Below are positions 41,276 through 50,432 of a stretch of DNA of 64,000 bases, piece by piece. A program made the position numbers and the translations under genes. Each line of letters opens with the position of its first letter. The stretch's first letter is position 1. Location: NCBI GenBank assembly GCA_018432235.1, contig JAHDLO010000031.1, positions 1 through 64,000 on the forward strand. The letters are read 5' to 3'. The DNA is from Clostridiaceae bacterium (lineage in GTDB: Bacteria > Bacillota > Clostridia > Peptostreptococcales > Natronincolaceae). The notes beneath the pieces are model-generated. The model saw only the letters and a program-made list of their open reading frames with translations, searched no databases and was not told the origin of the DNA.

Positions 41276-43276
41276 ATGAATAATATTAGCCTTCAGGGAC
41301 AAAGGGTGTTTGCATTAGATATAGGTACACGAAGCGTAGTGGGGCTACTGGGTGGCAATAGCGACAATAAGCTCCTGATTCAGCAGACTGCGGTTGCCTT
41401 TCATAAGGATAGAGTCATGATGGATGGTCAAATCCACGATATAGACGGTGTTGTGGAAATTGTCAGCCGTGTTAAGGGACAGCTGGAGGAAGCCGCTGGG
41501 GCGCCATTGAAGGAGGTGGCGATAGCCGCCGCCGGTAGGGCCTTAAAAACCCATAGAATATCTGTTGAAAGGGAAATTGAGGGTATAACCCCCATAGATA
41601 AGTACATGGTTAACAGTCTTGAGCTGGAGGCTTTGCAGCTGGCTCAGATGCACTTAGAAGAGCAGTCTATAGATAATGCCAGCTACTTTTGTGTCGGGCA
41701 TACAATAGTTAACTATTATCTCAACGATTCCTTAATTTTAAACCCGATTGGCCATCGCGGAAACAAGCTAAAGGTTGATTTAATAGCCACCTTTTTACCC
41801 CATCTGGTGGTGGACAGCCTGAATACGGTTATGGCCAGAATAGGACTGGAGGTTTCCTATATGACGCTGGAGCCTATAGCGGCCATTGAGGTGGCGGTGC
41901 CTAAAAATGTCCGTCTGCTGAATGTTGTATTGGTGGATATCGGTGCCGGTACATCGGATATTGCCATCACCAAGGATGGCTCGGTGGTGGCTTATGCCAT
42001 GACCTCAACGGCGGGGGATGAAATTACGGAAGCTCTGGCAAGGGCCTATTTATTAGATTTTGATACGGCTGAGCATATAAAATGCAACCTTTCTAGTGAG
42101 GAGCAGCAGAAGGTGGTTGATATTATGGGCATCACCCAGGTGATAAGCTCAGAGGAAATATTAAATGCCATAAGCTCTTCTATAGCTTTAGTTGCAAAGG
42201 AGATTGCCGATAATATACTGCTGCACAATGATAGAGCCCCCAGCGCTGTATTTCTCATCGGTGGTGGCAGCCAAATCCCTCGCTTGCCTGAGGCCCTCGC
42301 TGAATTTTTAAATATGCCTAAGGAAAGAGTCGTAGTAAGAGGCGTGGAAATTATACAGAATCTGAAGCAGGAAAATCTCTTGCTGAAGGGGCCGGAGGGT
42401 ATAACCCCTATAGGGATATTGGCGAAGGCCATTGAAAACAATTCTAAGGACTTTGTAAAGCTTACCATCAATGGTAAGGAAATTAAACTATTTCAATCAA
42501 AGCAGCTTAAGGTTATAGATGCCTTGGTTTCAATCGGCTTTAATCCCAGAGAGCTCATTCCTAAAAGAGGAAGAGCTGTGGCTGTTACAATAAACAACAG
42601 TATGAAGAGCTTTCATGGAGATTATGGCACTCCGGCAGAGATATTTGTCAATTACAAAAAGGCCAGCCTTGAGTCCCCCATCAACGGTGGTGATATCATC
42701 GACATTCATCCGGCTGTGGCCGGCAGTGATGCTGATATAGCTATTAAGGATATTATAAGGGCAGATCAGTATGTCTCCTATAATAATCAGCAGATGCCAT
42801 TGGTATGGGATGTGGTTGTCAATGGTTTAAAGGTCAGCGGTGAATATATTCTTAAGGAGGGGGACAGATTAAGCTACAGGGAGATTACAAACCTGGCGGA
42901 GCTTTGTGAGTATCTGGAATTGGATAAGGATAAGCACCAATGGCAGATCAATGGAAGAACAGCAGGTCTTGAGAGTACCTTAAAGCATATGGATGAAATT
43001 AACTGTCAGCGACTAGAAATCAGGGAGGCAACTGCTGAGGCAGCGGCAGCCGGTTATTTGGAGGAAGACTCAGCTAAGCTGCAGATAAGCTATAACGGTA
43101 AACCCCTTATTATTGACAACAAGAACAAAACCCTTCTATTTGTTGATATTTTTAATTATATAGACTTTGACGTATCGACCTTAAAGGGAAGGCTGGTTTT
43201 AATGCTGAATGGTAGGCCGGCGAATTATACCGATATCCTGCAGGAGGGTGATGATATAGTAATACGATGGGAATAA
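41276..43276 (+). CDS. FtsA/PilM-like actin-fold ATPase with beta-grasp-like tail
   Basis: The protein has 666 residues. Residues ~10-385 form an FtsA-like actin fold: FALDIGTRSVVGLLGG is the first phosphate loop, VVLVDIGAGTSDIAIT the second, and VFLIGGGSQIPRLPEALAEF the adenosine motif. An SHS2-like insert precedes. The C-terminal ~280 residues are not FtsA: they contain at least two ubiquitin-like segments resembling MoaD/ThiS strands (KLTINGKEIKLF and LVLMLNGRPANYTDILQEGD, ending DDIVIRWE). There is no membrane-targeting amphipathic helix in the usual place. It stands apart from ftsZ; a division or envelope role is inferred. Confidence 0.82.
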   Translation: MNNISLQGQRVFALDIGTRSVVGLLGGNSDNKLLIQQTAVAFHKDRVMMDGQIHDIDGVVEIVSRVKGQLEEAAGAPLKEVAIAAAGRALKTHRISVEREIEGITPIDKYMVNSLELEALQLAQMHLEEQSIDNASYFCVGHTIVNYYLNDSLILNPIGHRGNKLKVDLIATFLPHLVVDSLNTVMARIGLEVSYMTLEPIAAIEVAVPKNVRLLNVVLVDIGAGTSDIAITKDGSVVAYAMTSTAGDEITEALARAYLLDFDTAEHIKCNLSSEEQQKVVDIMGITQVISSEEILNAISSSIALVAKEIADNILLHNDRAPSAVFLIGGGSQIPRLPEALAEFLNMPKERVVVRGVEIIQNLKQENLLLKGPEGITPIGILAKAIENNSKDFVKLTINGKEIKLFQSKQLKVIDALVSIGFNPRELIPKRGRAVAVTINNSMKSFHGDYGTPAEIFVNYKKASLESPINGGDIIDIHPAVAGSDADIAIKDIIRADQYVSYNNQQMPLVWDVVVNGLKVSGEYILKEGDRLSYREITNLAELCEYLELDKDKHQWQINGRTAGLESTLKHMDEINCQRLEIREATAEAAAAGYLEEDSAKLQISYNGKPLIIDNKNKTLLFVDIFNYIDFDVSTLKGRLVLMLNGRPANYTDILQEGDDIVIRWE

Positions 43277-43386
43277 TCAGATGTAAAAGCAATTGGAATT
43301 ATACTATTAGTGTAGGAATATATTTCTATAAGCTTAGAGATGTATTTTGCACTTTATGACATATTACTGCTTGAGGAGTGATGTCT

Positions 43387-44829
43387 ATGGAGCCGAAGGT
43401 AACACACAAAAGACAATTAGCAAAAAGGTTCCTCTGGTTTATGGCAATGGTAATATTAACAGCTACGATTGCTTTTACGACTTTAGGAATAATTATTTTT
43501 ACTAGAAAGAGCATTTATCCCAATGTATATATAGAATCAGTGAATGTAGGTGGATTGACTGAGGCTGAAGCAAGGCAAAGGGTGGCCAGTCTTTTTGAAA
43601 AGGAGCTAAGCAACTATCAGTTGAAGCTAAGTCATAAGGACAAGGTATGGGAATATCCCTATCAGGCTCTGGGCTATGGCTATTTATATGAGGATGCGGT
43701 GGCAGAGGCCTATGCAATCGGCAGGCAGGGCAATTATTTTCAACGTATAAAGGAAATTTATATGCTAAGGGAGTATCCGGTTTTTATTGATCTCAACAGC
43801 ACCTATGCTGCAGATAAATTCTATGCTCTCGTGGAGGAAATACGTGAGTCGGTGGAAACCTTGCCACAGGATGCCGTGATAAAACGCATCAATAGTGCCT
43901 TTGAAATCACTGCTGAAACCTTAGGGACAACAATAGACGAAGCAGAATTATCAGAGAGAATCGAAGAAAGCATAAGGAATTTAAATAAGGAGAGCATAGA
44001 AATTCCGGTGAATTATATTGAACCTCGGATAACAGCAAAGGAGCTGGAGGCTGTGGATGAGGTAATTGGCGAGTTTTCCACCACCTTTGATGCAAAGGTA
44101 ACGGGACGAAGCACCAATATTGCTATAGCCTCCTCCAGTATAAACGGTGTTTTACTAATGCCGAATGAGGGCTTTTCCTTTAATAAGCAAACCGGACCAA
44201 GAGGCATTAAGGAGGGCTATCAGGAGGCTCCTGTCATAGTTAACGGTCAGCTGGTGCCGGGGGTAGGGGGAGGCATATGTCAGGTTTCCACCACTCTGTA
44301 CAATGCGATTGTGAGGGCAAATTTAGAGGTGACCAAAAGACAAAATCATTCTCTGCCTGTGGCTTACGTTCCACTGGGACATGATGCATCTGTGTTTTAT
44401 GGCTATCTGGATTTGGAGTTTGTTAATAACAAGCCTTATCCTATTTATCTTGAAAGCTATGCCAGTGGCAACAAGGTATACGTAAAGATATACAGCACTA
44501 AAACGGATGATATGGTTATAAAGCTGGTTTCTGAGGTTACAGAAACAATTGAGCCAAAGACGGAAATTAAAACAGATCAAAATTTATATGTCGGCGAAAA
44601 GCAGGTTGAAAAGGAAGCCAAAAAAGGCTATAGGGTAAATACCTATAAGGTCTATGCCTCAAAAACAGGTGAAGAGCTTAGGCGTGAACAGATTTCTAGA
44701 GATTATTATCCTCCTGTCCATGGGGTTATCATTGAGGGTAGCAAGCCAATTCCCGCCAGTGGAAAGGTGGAGGAGCCAGAGGCTACAGAGGACATTGAGG
44801 ATATGCCTTCGGAAAACAGCACGCCCTAA
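43387..44829 (+). CDS. VanW family protein with PG-binding domain
   Basis: The protein has 480 residues from the ATG 8 bases after GAGGAG; two upstream in-frame codons are less well placed. A single N-terminal membrane helix (~15-40) precedes a PG_binding_4-type domain (VNVGGLTEAEARQRVASLFE) and the VanW domain near 250-390 (LMPNEGFSFNKQTGPRGIKE, VPGVGGGICQVSTTLYNAIV). The tail is acidic and proline-containing. The protein is probably anchored to the membrane and acts on or binds peptidoglycan outside. VanW homologs are widespread in Clostridia beyond vancomycin clusters, and none of the other van genes is here. Confidence 0.92.
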   Translation: MEPKVTHKRQLAKRFLWFMAMVILTATIAFTTLGIIIFTRKSIYPNVYIESVNVGGLTEAEARQRVASLFEKELSNYQLKLSHKDKVWEYPYQALGYGYLYEDAVAEAYAIGRQGNYFQRIKEIYMLREYPVFIDLNSTYAADKFYALVEEIRESVETLPQDAVIKRINSAFEITAETLGTTIDEAELSERIEESIRNLNKESIEIPVNYIEPRITAKELEAVDEVIGEFSTTFDAKVTGRSTNIAIASSSINGVLLMPNEGFSFNKQTGPRGIKEGYQEAPVIVNGQLVPGVGGGICQVSTTLYNAIVRANLEVTKRQNHSLPVAYVPLGHDASVFYGYLDLEFVNNKPYPIYLESYASGNKVYVKIYSTKTDDMVIKLVSEVTETIEPKTEIKTDQNLYVGEKQVEKEAKKGYRVNTYKVYASKTGEELRREQISRDYYPPVHGVIIEGSKPIPASGKVEEPEATEDIEDMPSENSTP

Positions 44830-44919
44830 TCATAAAGTAGATTTTTGTCGTATTTTGCGATAGAAATGTATTCTAATATTTGTTATAATGTATCCAGAAA
44901 TTCAATTCGGAGGAATTAT

Positions 44920-45630
44920 ATGGAATCATTGCTTTATGATAAAACCGTCAGCTGTCCGGTATGTAAGCATAGCTTTACTACTAAGAAGGTTAGGAGCAGA
45001 AGCCTGCAAATAGTAGAACGTCAGGACGATTTGAACACGATCTACAAGGGTATAAATCCAAACTATTACGCAGTTTGGATATGCCCAGAGTGTGGCTACA
45101 GCGCTACGGAAAATGAGTTTGACAGCTTTAATCCCCTGCATAGAAGGGTGTTTGAAGAGAATGTAAAAAGCCGATGGAATAAAAGGAGCTATTGTGGTGT
45201 GCGCGGCATAAAGGAAGCGGAGGAAACGTTGAAGCTGGCTCTTTTGATTGGTCAGCTACTAAAAAAGTCTAAAAGCTATTTAGGTACCCTTTGTTTAAAG
45301 CTGGCTTGGCTGTACAGAGAGGCAAGTAATACTAAAAAGGAAAGAGAATTTTTACAGCATGCCCTGACACATCTTACCCAATCCTATCAAAACGAGAGGC
45401 TAGAGGGCGGTGGTATAGACGAAATTACAGCAACCTACCTGGTGGGTGAATTAAACAGAAGCATGGGGAATTTTAGGGAAGCCATCAACTGGTACAACAA
45501 AACCCTGGAGCACCCCAACATAAAAAGCAGAAGGCAGCTTCAGCTGAAAACAAGAGAACAATGGAGATTAGCAAAGGAGCAATATGATAATGAAAAAGAA
45601 AATTCAAATGCCCAAGCTACTATATTATAG
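44920..45630 (+). CDS. DUF2225 protein with zinc ribbon
   Basis: The protein has 236 residues from the ATG 5 bases after GGAGGAA; the frame extends 75 bases upstream without support. CPVCKHSF at ~13-20 and CPECGYSA at ~54-61 form a zinc ribbon, followed by TPR-like helices (AEETLKLALLIGQLLKK, GNFREAINWYNKTLEHP). This is the DUF2225 family common in Clostridia; function is unknown. A TATAAT lies at 44884-44889. Its 3' end overlaps the next gene by 47 bases. Confidence 0.88.
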   Translation: MESLLYDKTVSCPVCKHSFTTKKVRSRSLQIVERQDDLNTIYKGINPNYYAVWICPECGYSATENEFDSFNPLHRRVFEENVKSRWNKRSYCGVRGIKEAEETLKLALLIGQLLKKSKSYLGTLCLKLAWLYREASNTKKEREFLQHALTHLTQSYQNERLEGGGIDEITATYLVGELNRSMGNFREAINWYNKTLEHPNIKSRRQLQLKTREQWRLAKEQYDNEKENSNAQATIL

Positions 45631-46135
45631 CCACATAATGTTGGAGGATATAAGCCTTATGGTATATTCCTCTGCAAAGGGACTGGTATGGCTGGATATT
45701 AATACCTCTGAGGAGGCATCTTTAAAGGCTGTTGAAAAAAAGCTGCCTAATGTTGAGCTGATCAATGCGCCTGAATTGAATACCCCCTACGAGAAGCAGC
45801 TAGTTGAATACTTCAATGGTGAAAGAAGGGAATTTGACATAGACCTGGATATTATAGGTACTGAGTTCCAGCAAAGGGTATGGCAGGCGTTGATGAAGAT
45901 TCCCTATGGAGAGACCGTCAGCTACAAGGATATAGCCATTGCGGTAGGTAATCCCAAGGCTCTAAGGGCTGTGGGGATGGCGAACAATAAAAATAAAATA
46001 CCGATTATCATTCCCTGCCATAGGGTAATAGGCACCGATGGCAAGCTGGTGGGCTATGGCGGAGGCCTGCCCGTCAAGGAAAAGCTGCTTAAGCTGGAGG
46101 GAATCTCTATAAAGGACGAAAAAGTGGTGATATAG
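45584..46135 (+). CDS. ogt: Methylated-DNA-protein cysteine methyltransferase
   Basis: The protein has 183 residues. It repairs O6-methylguanine by transferring the methyl group to C145 in IIPCHRVIG. FQQRVWQALMKIPYGETVSY (~95-114) is the DNA-binding region, and GGLPVKEKLLKLEG closes the fold. The start lies inside the previous gene after AAAGGAG (ATG at 45584 or 45590), so translation is probably coupled to the DUF2225 gene. No adaptive-response regulator (ada) is present. Confidence 0.93.
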   Translation: MIMKKKIQMPKLLYYSHIMLEDISLMVYSSAKGLVWLDINTSEEASLKAVEKKLPNVELINAPELNTPYEKQLVEYFNGERREFDIDLDIIGTEFQQRVWQALMKIPYGETVSYKDIAIAVGNPKALRAVGMANNKNKIPIIIPCHRVIGTDGKLVGYGGGLPVKEKLLKLEGISIKDEKVVI

Positions 46136-46148
46136 CCACTTTTTATTT

Positions 46149-46173
46149 TTTCATAGGATTTTTTCCTATGAAA
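46149..46173 (+). terminator. Hairpin after ogt
   Basis: TTTCATAGGA (46149-46158) pairs with TCCTATGAAA (46164-46173) around a T-rich loop. There is no T run after it because the repeated GGGGTTGTTAAGG element begins at once. Confidence 0.55.
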
Positions 46174-46176
46174 TGG

Positions 46177-46237
46177 GGGGTTGTTAAGGGGGGCGTACCC
46201 CCCTTATTAAAATAAGGAGGATACAGCGAAGCGTCCC
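46177..46237. repeat. GC-rich hairpin element, partial copy 2
   Basis: GGGGTTGTTAAGGGGGG, a CGTA loop, CCCCCCTTATTAAAATAAGG and then GCGAAGCGTCC repeat the start and an inner motif of the 5.1-kb element, with compensating G and C added on both arms of the hairpin (six instead of five pairs). The intermediate hairpins of copy 1 are missing. The remaining bases to 46345 show nothing recognised. Confidence 0.65.
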
Positions 46238-46345
46238 AAACTATTACCTCATCGGCGGCCGCAAGGATTTGGCATGTAATACCCAATTTCCGAATAAAAT
46301 GTAGAAATAAACGTAGAATTAACCCATAGGGAAAGGGGTATTGCT

Positions 46346-47632
46346 TTGAGTAAGACTAAAAATCCAATAATTATCATACCAGGGCTGATGGGCTCAATCG
46401 GCGGGGATATGCTGCCGGGAACAGGCGAATGGCGTTTTGGTGTGGCGAAATGGGTCTATGACCCTTTAATTAAGGGGCTTCAGCAAATAGGCTATAGATT
46501 AAATGAAAACTTGTTTGTATGCTTTTACGACTGGAGGCTTAGTACAACAGAATCCGCTAGGCTTTATCTGGCACCCCTTATAAACAAGGTAAAGGAGTTA
46601 TATCCTGAAAAAAAGCTGAATCTGATATGTCATAGCATGGGGGGACTGGTGGCCAGAAATTACCTGCAACAGGAGAATAGCAGAGGACTTGTAGAAGATA
46701 TATATATGCTGGGAACCCCCAACAAGGGGTCAATAGATGCCTATTATTTCTGGACCACAGGTAATGTGATGAAAAAGGATAAAAGAACCTTCTACAATAT
46801 GACCTATAGGGGTTATGTATGGCTAATCAGCAAGCTGCTAAGGCTTCCCTTGGGAACTGAAAGGCTGGAAGAGCTGCACCAGTGCTTCCGAGGGATGCAG
46901 GATTTATTGCCATCTCAGGACTATGGCTACGTTTTGGCTTATCCCGATGCCATGGGGGAGCTAAAAATGCTGCCCCGAAGCTACATGAAATATCACAATC
47001 CAATGTTGGATGCCTTAAATAAAAATAAGGCAGCATTGGCTGAAAATGCCGATGCGGTCACCTGTCTCGTGGGGATTGGCACAGCAACCAATAGCCTGCT
47101 GATACTGGACAGGGAAATGCTGATGAAGGAAGGGGCAGAGACTTTAGTAGGCAGCAGCACTACCTTGGAGGGTGACGGCACTGTTACCCGGTGGAGTGCG
47201 ACACTGGAGGGCTATCACAATGTAGAGCTTAAAAGCACGCATCAAGGGCTGGTTAAGGAATTCATAGCTTATTATCATCAGCTTTTCAATGTGGCGGCAA
47301 TGGAGTCCTCAGATCCACGAGAAAGCTATATACACTTGATCTTCACTACAGGTGTTGATTTATCCCTGAAGAGGGGGGATGAAGTAGTACTGAGCTATAT
47401 CAGCGGTAGATTTCAAAGCAAATATGAGTTTATATTTGAGGCGTTTCAGCAGCTAACCTGGCTTGCTCTAAGGCATATGCCACTGGGGAGCTATGAAGCA
47501 GAGGTGTATAATATATCGAAGCAAAATCTGCAGCTGCTGCTTATGACAGAGCTACTGGAGGAGGAGCTGCTACAGGCAGAGGATGAGGTGGAGAAGAAGC
47601 AATATTACAAAATTTCCTTTGATATCAAATAA
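46346..47632 (+). CDS. Alpha/beta hydrolase, lipase/LCAT-like
   Basis: The protein has 428 residues. The N terminus IIIIPGLMGSIGGD is the oxyanion-loop region, and the nucleophile elbow reads LICHSMGGLVARNYL (serine near residue 98). MLGTPNKGS follows, as in LCAT/PGAP1-like lipases. No signal peptide is seen, so it is probably cytoplasmic. The last ~120 residues form an extra domain rich in Leu and Glu. The TTG start has GAAAGGGG 7 bases upstream. It lies just before the B12 riboswitch but is separately transcribed. Substrate unknown. Confidence 0.82.
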   Translation: MSKTKNPIIIIPGLMGSIGGDMLPGTGEWRFGVAKWVYDPLIKGLQQIGYRLNENLFVCFYDWRLSTTESARLYLAPLINKVKELYPEKKLNLICHSMGGLVARNYLQQENSRGLVEDIYMLGTPNKGSIDAYYFWTTGNVMKKDKRTFYNMTYRGYVWLISKLLRLPLGTERLEELHQCFRGMQDLLPSQDYGYVLAYPDAMGELKMLPRSYMKYHNPMLDALNKNKAALAENADAVTCLVGIGTATNSLLILDREMLMKEGAETLVGSSTTLEGDGTVTRWSATLEGYHNVELKSTHQGLVKEFIAYYHQLFNVAAMESSDPRESYIHLIFTTGVDLSLKRGDEVVLSYISGRFQSKYEFIFEAFQQLTWLALRHMPLGSYEAEVYNISKQNLQLLLMTELLEEELLQAEDEVEKKQYYKISFDIK

Positions 47633-47645
47633 AGGCAAAATCTTA

Positions 47646-47674
47646 TTGTAATATTGCAGCTCATTTGATATGAT
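47646..47674 (+). promoter_or_regulatory. Promoter of the cobalamin operon
   Basis: TTGTAA (47646-47651) and TATGAT (47669-47674) are separated by 17 bases, about 20 bases before the riboswitch. Confidence 0.6.
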
Positions 47675-47694
47675 TAGCATGAACTGAATATTCT

Positions 47695-47850
47695 AATGCT
47701 AAGGTGCCTAAAGCTTAAAAGGGAAAGTGGTAAAAGCCACTACAGCCCCCGCTACTGTAGGTAATGACGAAGACAGCAAAAACCACTGGCAATGCCGGGA
47801 AGGATCTGTTGGTAGGAGGATTTACGAGTCAGGAGACCTGCCTTTGCATT
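47695..47850 (+). ncRNA. Cobalamin riboswitch
   Basis: The conserved core is clear: GGGAAAGTGGT followed by AAAGCCACTACAGCCCCCGC, CTACTGTAG, CCACTGGCAATGCCGGGAAG, and the B12 box GAGTCAGGAGACCTGCC at 47826-47842. AATGC (47695-47699) and GCATT (47846-47850) close the outer helix. It controls the cob/btu operon below, with adenosylcobalamin expected to shut it off. Confidence 0.96.
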
Positions 47851-47905
47851 GTTGACAAATCTTCGGAGGGAAGGGGTGTTATGTATATTAAGAGATATTT
47901 TACAT

Positions 47906-47935
47906 ACCCTTACCTTATTACGGTAGGGGTTTTTC
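47906..47935 (+). terminator. Riboswitch-controlled terminator
   Basis: ACCCTTACC (47906-47914) pairs with GGTAGGGGT (47922-47930), one wobble, followed by a T run. It lies between the riboswitch and cobU, so the switch probably acts by premature termination. Confidence 0.85.
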
Positions 47936-47961
47936 TTTTATTTACAGACTAGAGGTGATTT

Positions 47962-48522
47962 ATGGATAACAGCAGGCTAATACTTGTCACAGGGGGAGCC
48001 AGAAGCGGTAAGAGCAGCTTCGGAGAAGCCATGTTTAAGCAGGAGGATAAGGTGCTATATATTGCAACTGCACAGGCCTTTGACGAGGAGATGAAGGAGC
48101 GTATTAGGAGACACAGGCAGCAACGCCCTGTACATTGGGAAACAATGGAGGCCTACAAGGGCTTTCCAGAGAAGCTTAAGGGCCTTTCTAGGGATACAAC
48201 AGGTATATTATTGGACTGTGTTACTCTAATGGTTACAAATATTCTTTTAGAGTATCATTTAGGCTGGGAAACGGCAACGACAGAAAAGCTAAATGAGATT
48301 GAGAATGATATCATGACGGAGGTAAAGGCCTTTATCGAAGGGCTGAAGCAGCTGTCTGTAAAAGCAGTTCTTATAACAAATGAGGTGGGCTGGGGACTGG
48401 TTCCCGACTATCCTCTGGGGAGAATCTTCAGGGATATTGCAGGAAGGGTTAACCAGTATATAGCAGCGGAGGCTGATGAGGTTCATTTGGTGGTTTGCGG
48501 AATTTCCAATAGGATTAAATAG
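47962..48522 (+). CDS. cobU: CobU/CobP, adenosylcobinamide kinase and guanylyltransferase
   Basis: The protein has 186 residues. It phosphorylates adenosylcobinamide and then activates it with GTP for nucleotide-loop assembly. The P-loop GGARSGKSSFGE is at residues 9-20, ATAQAFDEEMKERIRRH follows, and LLDCVTLMVTN and TNEVGWGLVP are family motifs. It is the first gene after the riboswitch terminator, with AGAGGTGATTT ahead of the ATG, and lies 11 bases before cobO. Confidence 0.95.
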   Translation: MDNSRLILVTGGARSGKSSFGEAMFKQEDKVLYIATAQAFDEEMKERIRRHRQQRPVHWETMEAYKGFPEKLKGLSRDTTGILLDCVTLMVTNILLEYHLGWETATTEKLNEIENDIMTEVKAFIEGLKQLSVKAVLITNEVGWGLVPDYPLGRIFRDIAGRVNQYIAAEADEVHLVVCGISNRIK

Positions 48523-48533
48523 GAGGTGTGGCG

Positions 48534-49079
48534 ATGCTGAAAAAAAGACTTGAAAAAGGCTTAATACATATTTATACCGGTGACGGCAAGGGAAAGACCA
48601 CTGCTGCCATAGGACAGGGCACTAGAAGCTTTGGTGGCGGCTATAGGGTTTTAATGGTGCAGTTTTTAAAGGGCGATGACACCGGAGAGCTTCACAGCAT
48701 AGAGAAATTAGGAAAAGACTTCCAATTAAAACGCTTTGCAGCCCTAAATAACTTTTATAAGTTTTTACCAGAGGAGGAGAAGGCTAAAGCCAATGAGGAT
48801 GCAGCAAGGGGCCTAGCCTTTATTAAGGCGGTACTTAAGCAAAATGAATACAATGTTATCATTATGGACGAGATAATGGCTACCCTATCCAATAACATGG
48901 TGGCGCTTGAGGATGTCCTCCAGTTGATCAAAGAGAAACCGGAGGATGTGGAGCTGATAATGACCGGAAGAAATGCACCGGAGGAGCTTATTGCACTGGC
49001 GGACTATGTGACGGAAATGAAGCTGGTTAAGCACCCCTTTCAAAAGGGGATATATGCAAGGAAGGGAATCGAAAGCTAA
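48534..49079 (+). CDS. cobO: CobO/BtuR, corrinoid adenosyltransferase
   Basis: The protein has 181 residues from the ATG after AGGAGGTG. It transfers adenosyl from ATP to cob(I)alamin precursors. The P-loop GDGKGKTTAAIGQGTRSFGG is near residue 17, followed by VLMVQFLKGDDTGEL, and ends with the family segment VTEMKLVKHPFQKGIYARKG. It overlaps cobS by one base (TAATG). Length and motifs fit BtuR/CobA type rather than the PduO or EutT types. Confidence 0.93.
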   Translation: MLKKRLEKGLIHIYTGDGKGKTTAAIGQGTRSFGGGYRVLMVQFLKGDDTGELHSIEKLGKDFQLKRFAALNNFYKFLPEEEKAKANEDAARGLAFIKAVLKQNEYNVIIMDEIMATLSNNMVALEDVLQLIKEKPEDVELIMTGRNAPEELIALADYVTEMKLVKHPFQKGIYARKGIES

Positions 49080-49816
49080 TGAAGCGATTTGTTGGAATGC
49101 TGCAATTTCTGACAAGAATTACAATTATAAAGGAGCTGCCCTTTGACGAGGAGTTTCATAAGGGCATTGTCTATTTTCCCTTAGTTGGGCTTGTACAGGG
49201 GCTGATTTTAGCAGCAGTATATGCCATCTCAGGCTATTTAGCCAATTCGGCTATGGCAGCCATATTTACAATAGCAGCATACCTCTGTATCACAGGGGCA
49301 TTGCATTTAGACGGGCTGGGCGATACCTTCGACGGCTTCTACAGCAGCAGACCAAAAGAGGGAATTCTGACCATAATGAAGGACAGTCGTCTGGGAACCA
49401 ATGGCATGGCGGTATTGTTCTTTGCCCTATTAATTAAAATTACCGGAATTCAGTCTATGCTAGGGGTATCTCAAGCTCTTAAGCTGATTATTCTAATGCC
49501 GGTCTTTGGTAAGCTTTCCCTGGTGCTGGGGGCCTACAAGGCCAGTTATGCCCGCAAGGAGGGGTTAGGCAATATATTTATCGGAAGGGTTCAGTCATCA
49601 GAGGTGGTTACGGCTGCTATAACAGCAGCTCTCATTGCCTTAATTGATATTAAGAGCCTGTTTTTCCTGCCCTTTATATTTATCATCGCCTTCATGTTTA
49701 AGACGCATGCCAACAATAAGATCGATGGCATGACCGGTGACACCTTGGGGGCTTTGGCTGAAATCGTGGAGGTCTGCTATATACTCTATTTAATCATACT
49801 GCTGAAATGGACATAG
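49079..49816 (+). CDS. cobS: CobS, adenosylcobinamide-GDP ribazoletransferase
   Basis: The protein has 245 residues and is a membrane enzyme that joins adenosylcobinamide-GDP to alpha-ribazole, closing the lower loop. The N-terminal QFLTRITI is followed by the metal-binding ALHLDGLGDTFDGFY at ~80-95 and a set of six or so membrane helices. GRVQSSEVVTAAITA and GMTGDTLGALAEIVE (near the C terminus) are typical. It overlaps the cobO stop by one base. CobT, which activates the ribazole base, is not in this operon. Confidence 0.94.
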   Translation: MKRFVGMLQFLTRITIIKELPFDEEFHKGIVYFPLVGLVQGLILAAVYAISGYLANSAMAAIFTIAAYLCITGALHLDGLGDTFDGFYSSRPKEGILTIMKDSRLGTNGMAVLFFALLIKITGIQSMLGVSQALKLIILMPVFGKLSLVLGAYKASYARKEGLGNIFIGRVQSSEVVTAAITAALIALIDIKSLFFLPFIFIIAFMFKTHANNKIDGMTGDTLGALAEIVEVCYILYLIILLKWT

Positions 49817-49829
49817 GTGGTGGTATTAT

Positions 49830-50432
49830 ATGACTAAGCTGGTACTTATAAGACATGGTGAAACCGATGATAATAAAGATCAATATCTCAGCGGCTGGTC
49901 GGACCCCTGTTTGAATGAAGCAGGAAGACAGGCGGCAGAGGCGCTGGCTGCGTACATGAGAAATATAAAGCTGGATACTATTGTATATAGCGGCTTGCAG
50001 AGGGCAGAGGAAACCGCCTATATCATCGGTAGGGGAAGGAACATTCCTATTTTGGTTAGAGAGTCCTTCAAGGAGCTTAATTTTGGCGTTTTTGAAGGCT
50101 TGCGTATGAAGGATATTGAAATGCAGCAGCCAGAGCTTTATAAGGCACTGGAGGCGGACTTTATCCATTTCAGATTTCCCGAGGGTGAGTGTCTCTACGA
50201 TATGAATACAAGGGTTATAGCTGCCACAGAGGCGCTGTTGGAGGCGTATAGGGAAGCTACTGTAGCTCTGGTGGCCCATTCGGGGGTTATCCGCTGCATA
50301 CTGGCCCATTATATAACCGGAGATATCAATAAGCACTGGTGCTTTAAGGTGGAGCATTGCAGCCTTTCTATATTGGAGCTTCATGAAGGCTTTCCGGTGC
50401 TGACGAAGTTAAATGATACGGTAATTAAGTGA
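49830..50432 (+). CDS. cobC: CobC-like alpha-ribazole phosphatase (histidine phosphatase)
   Basis: The protein has 200 residues. The catalytic RHGETDDNKDQYLSGWSD is near the N terminus, and AHSGVIRC near residue 155 supplies the second histidine. It belongs to the histidine phosphatase superfamily, and its placement after cobS supports CobC, which removes the phosphate from alpha-ribazole-5-phosphate or adenosylcobalamin phosphate. General phosphoglycerate mutase-like activity cannot be ruled out from sequence alone. GGTGGTGG is a modest ribosome site. Confidence 0.85.
   Translation: MTKLVLIRHGETDDNKDQYLSGWSDPCLNEAGRQAAEALAAYMRNIKLDTIVYSGLQRAEETAYIIGRGRNIPILVRESFKELNFGVFEGLRMKDIEMQQPELYKALEADFIHFRFPEGECLYDMNTRVIAATEALLEAYREATVALVAHSGVIRCILAHYITGDINKHWCFKVEHCSLSILELHEGFPVLTKLNDTVIK

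Noticed and set aside
47764..47952. 62-codon plus-strand frame in front of cobU
   Set aside because: It lies across the conserved core of the cobalamin riboswitch and its terminator, and has no ribosome site.
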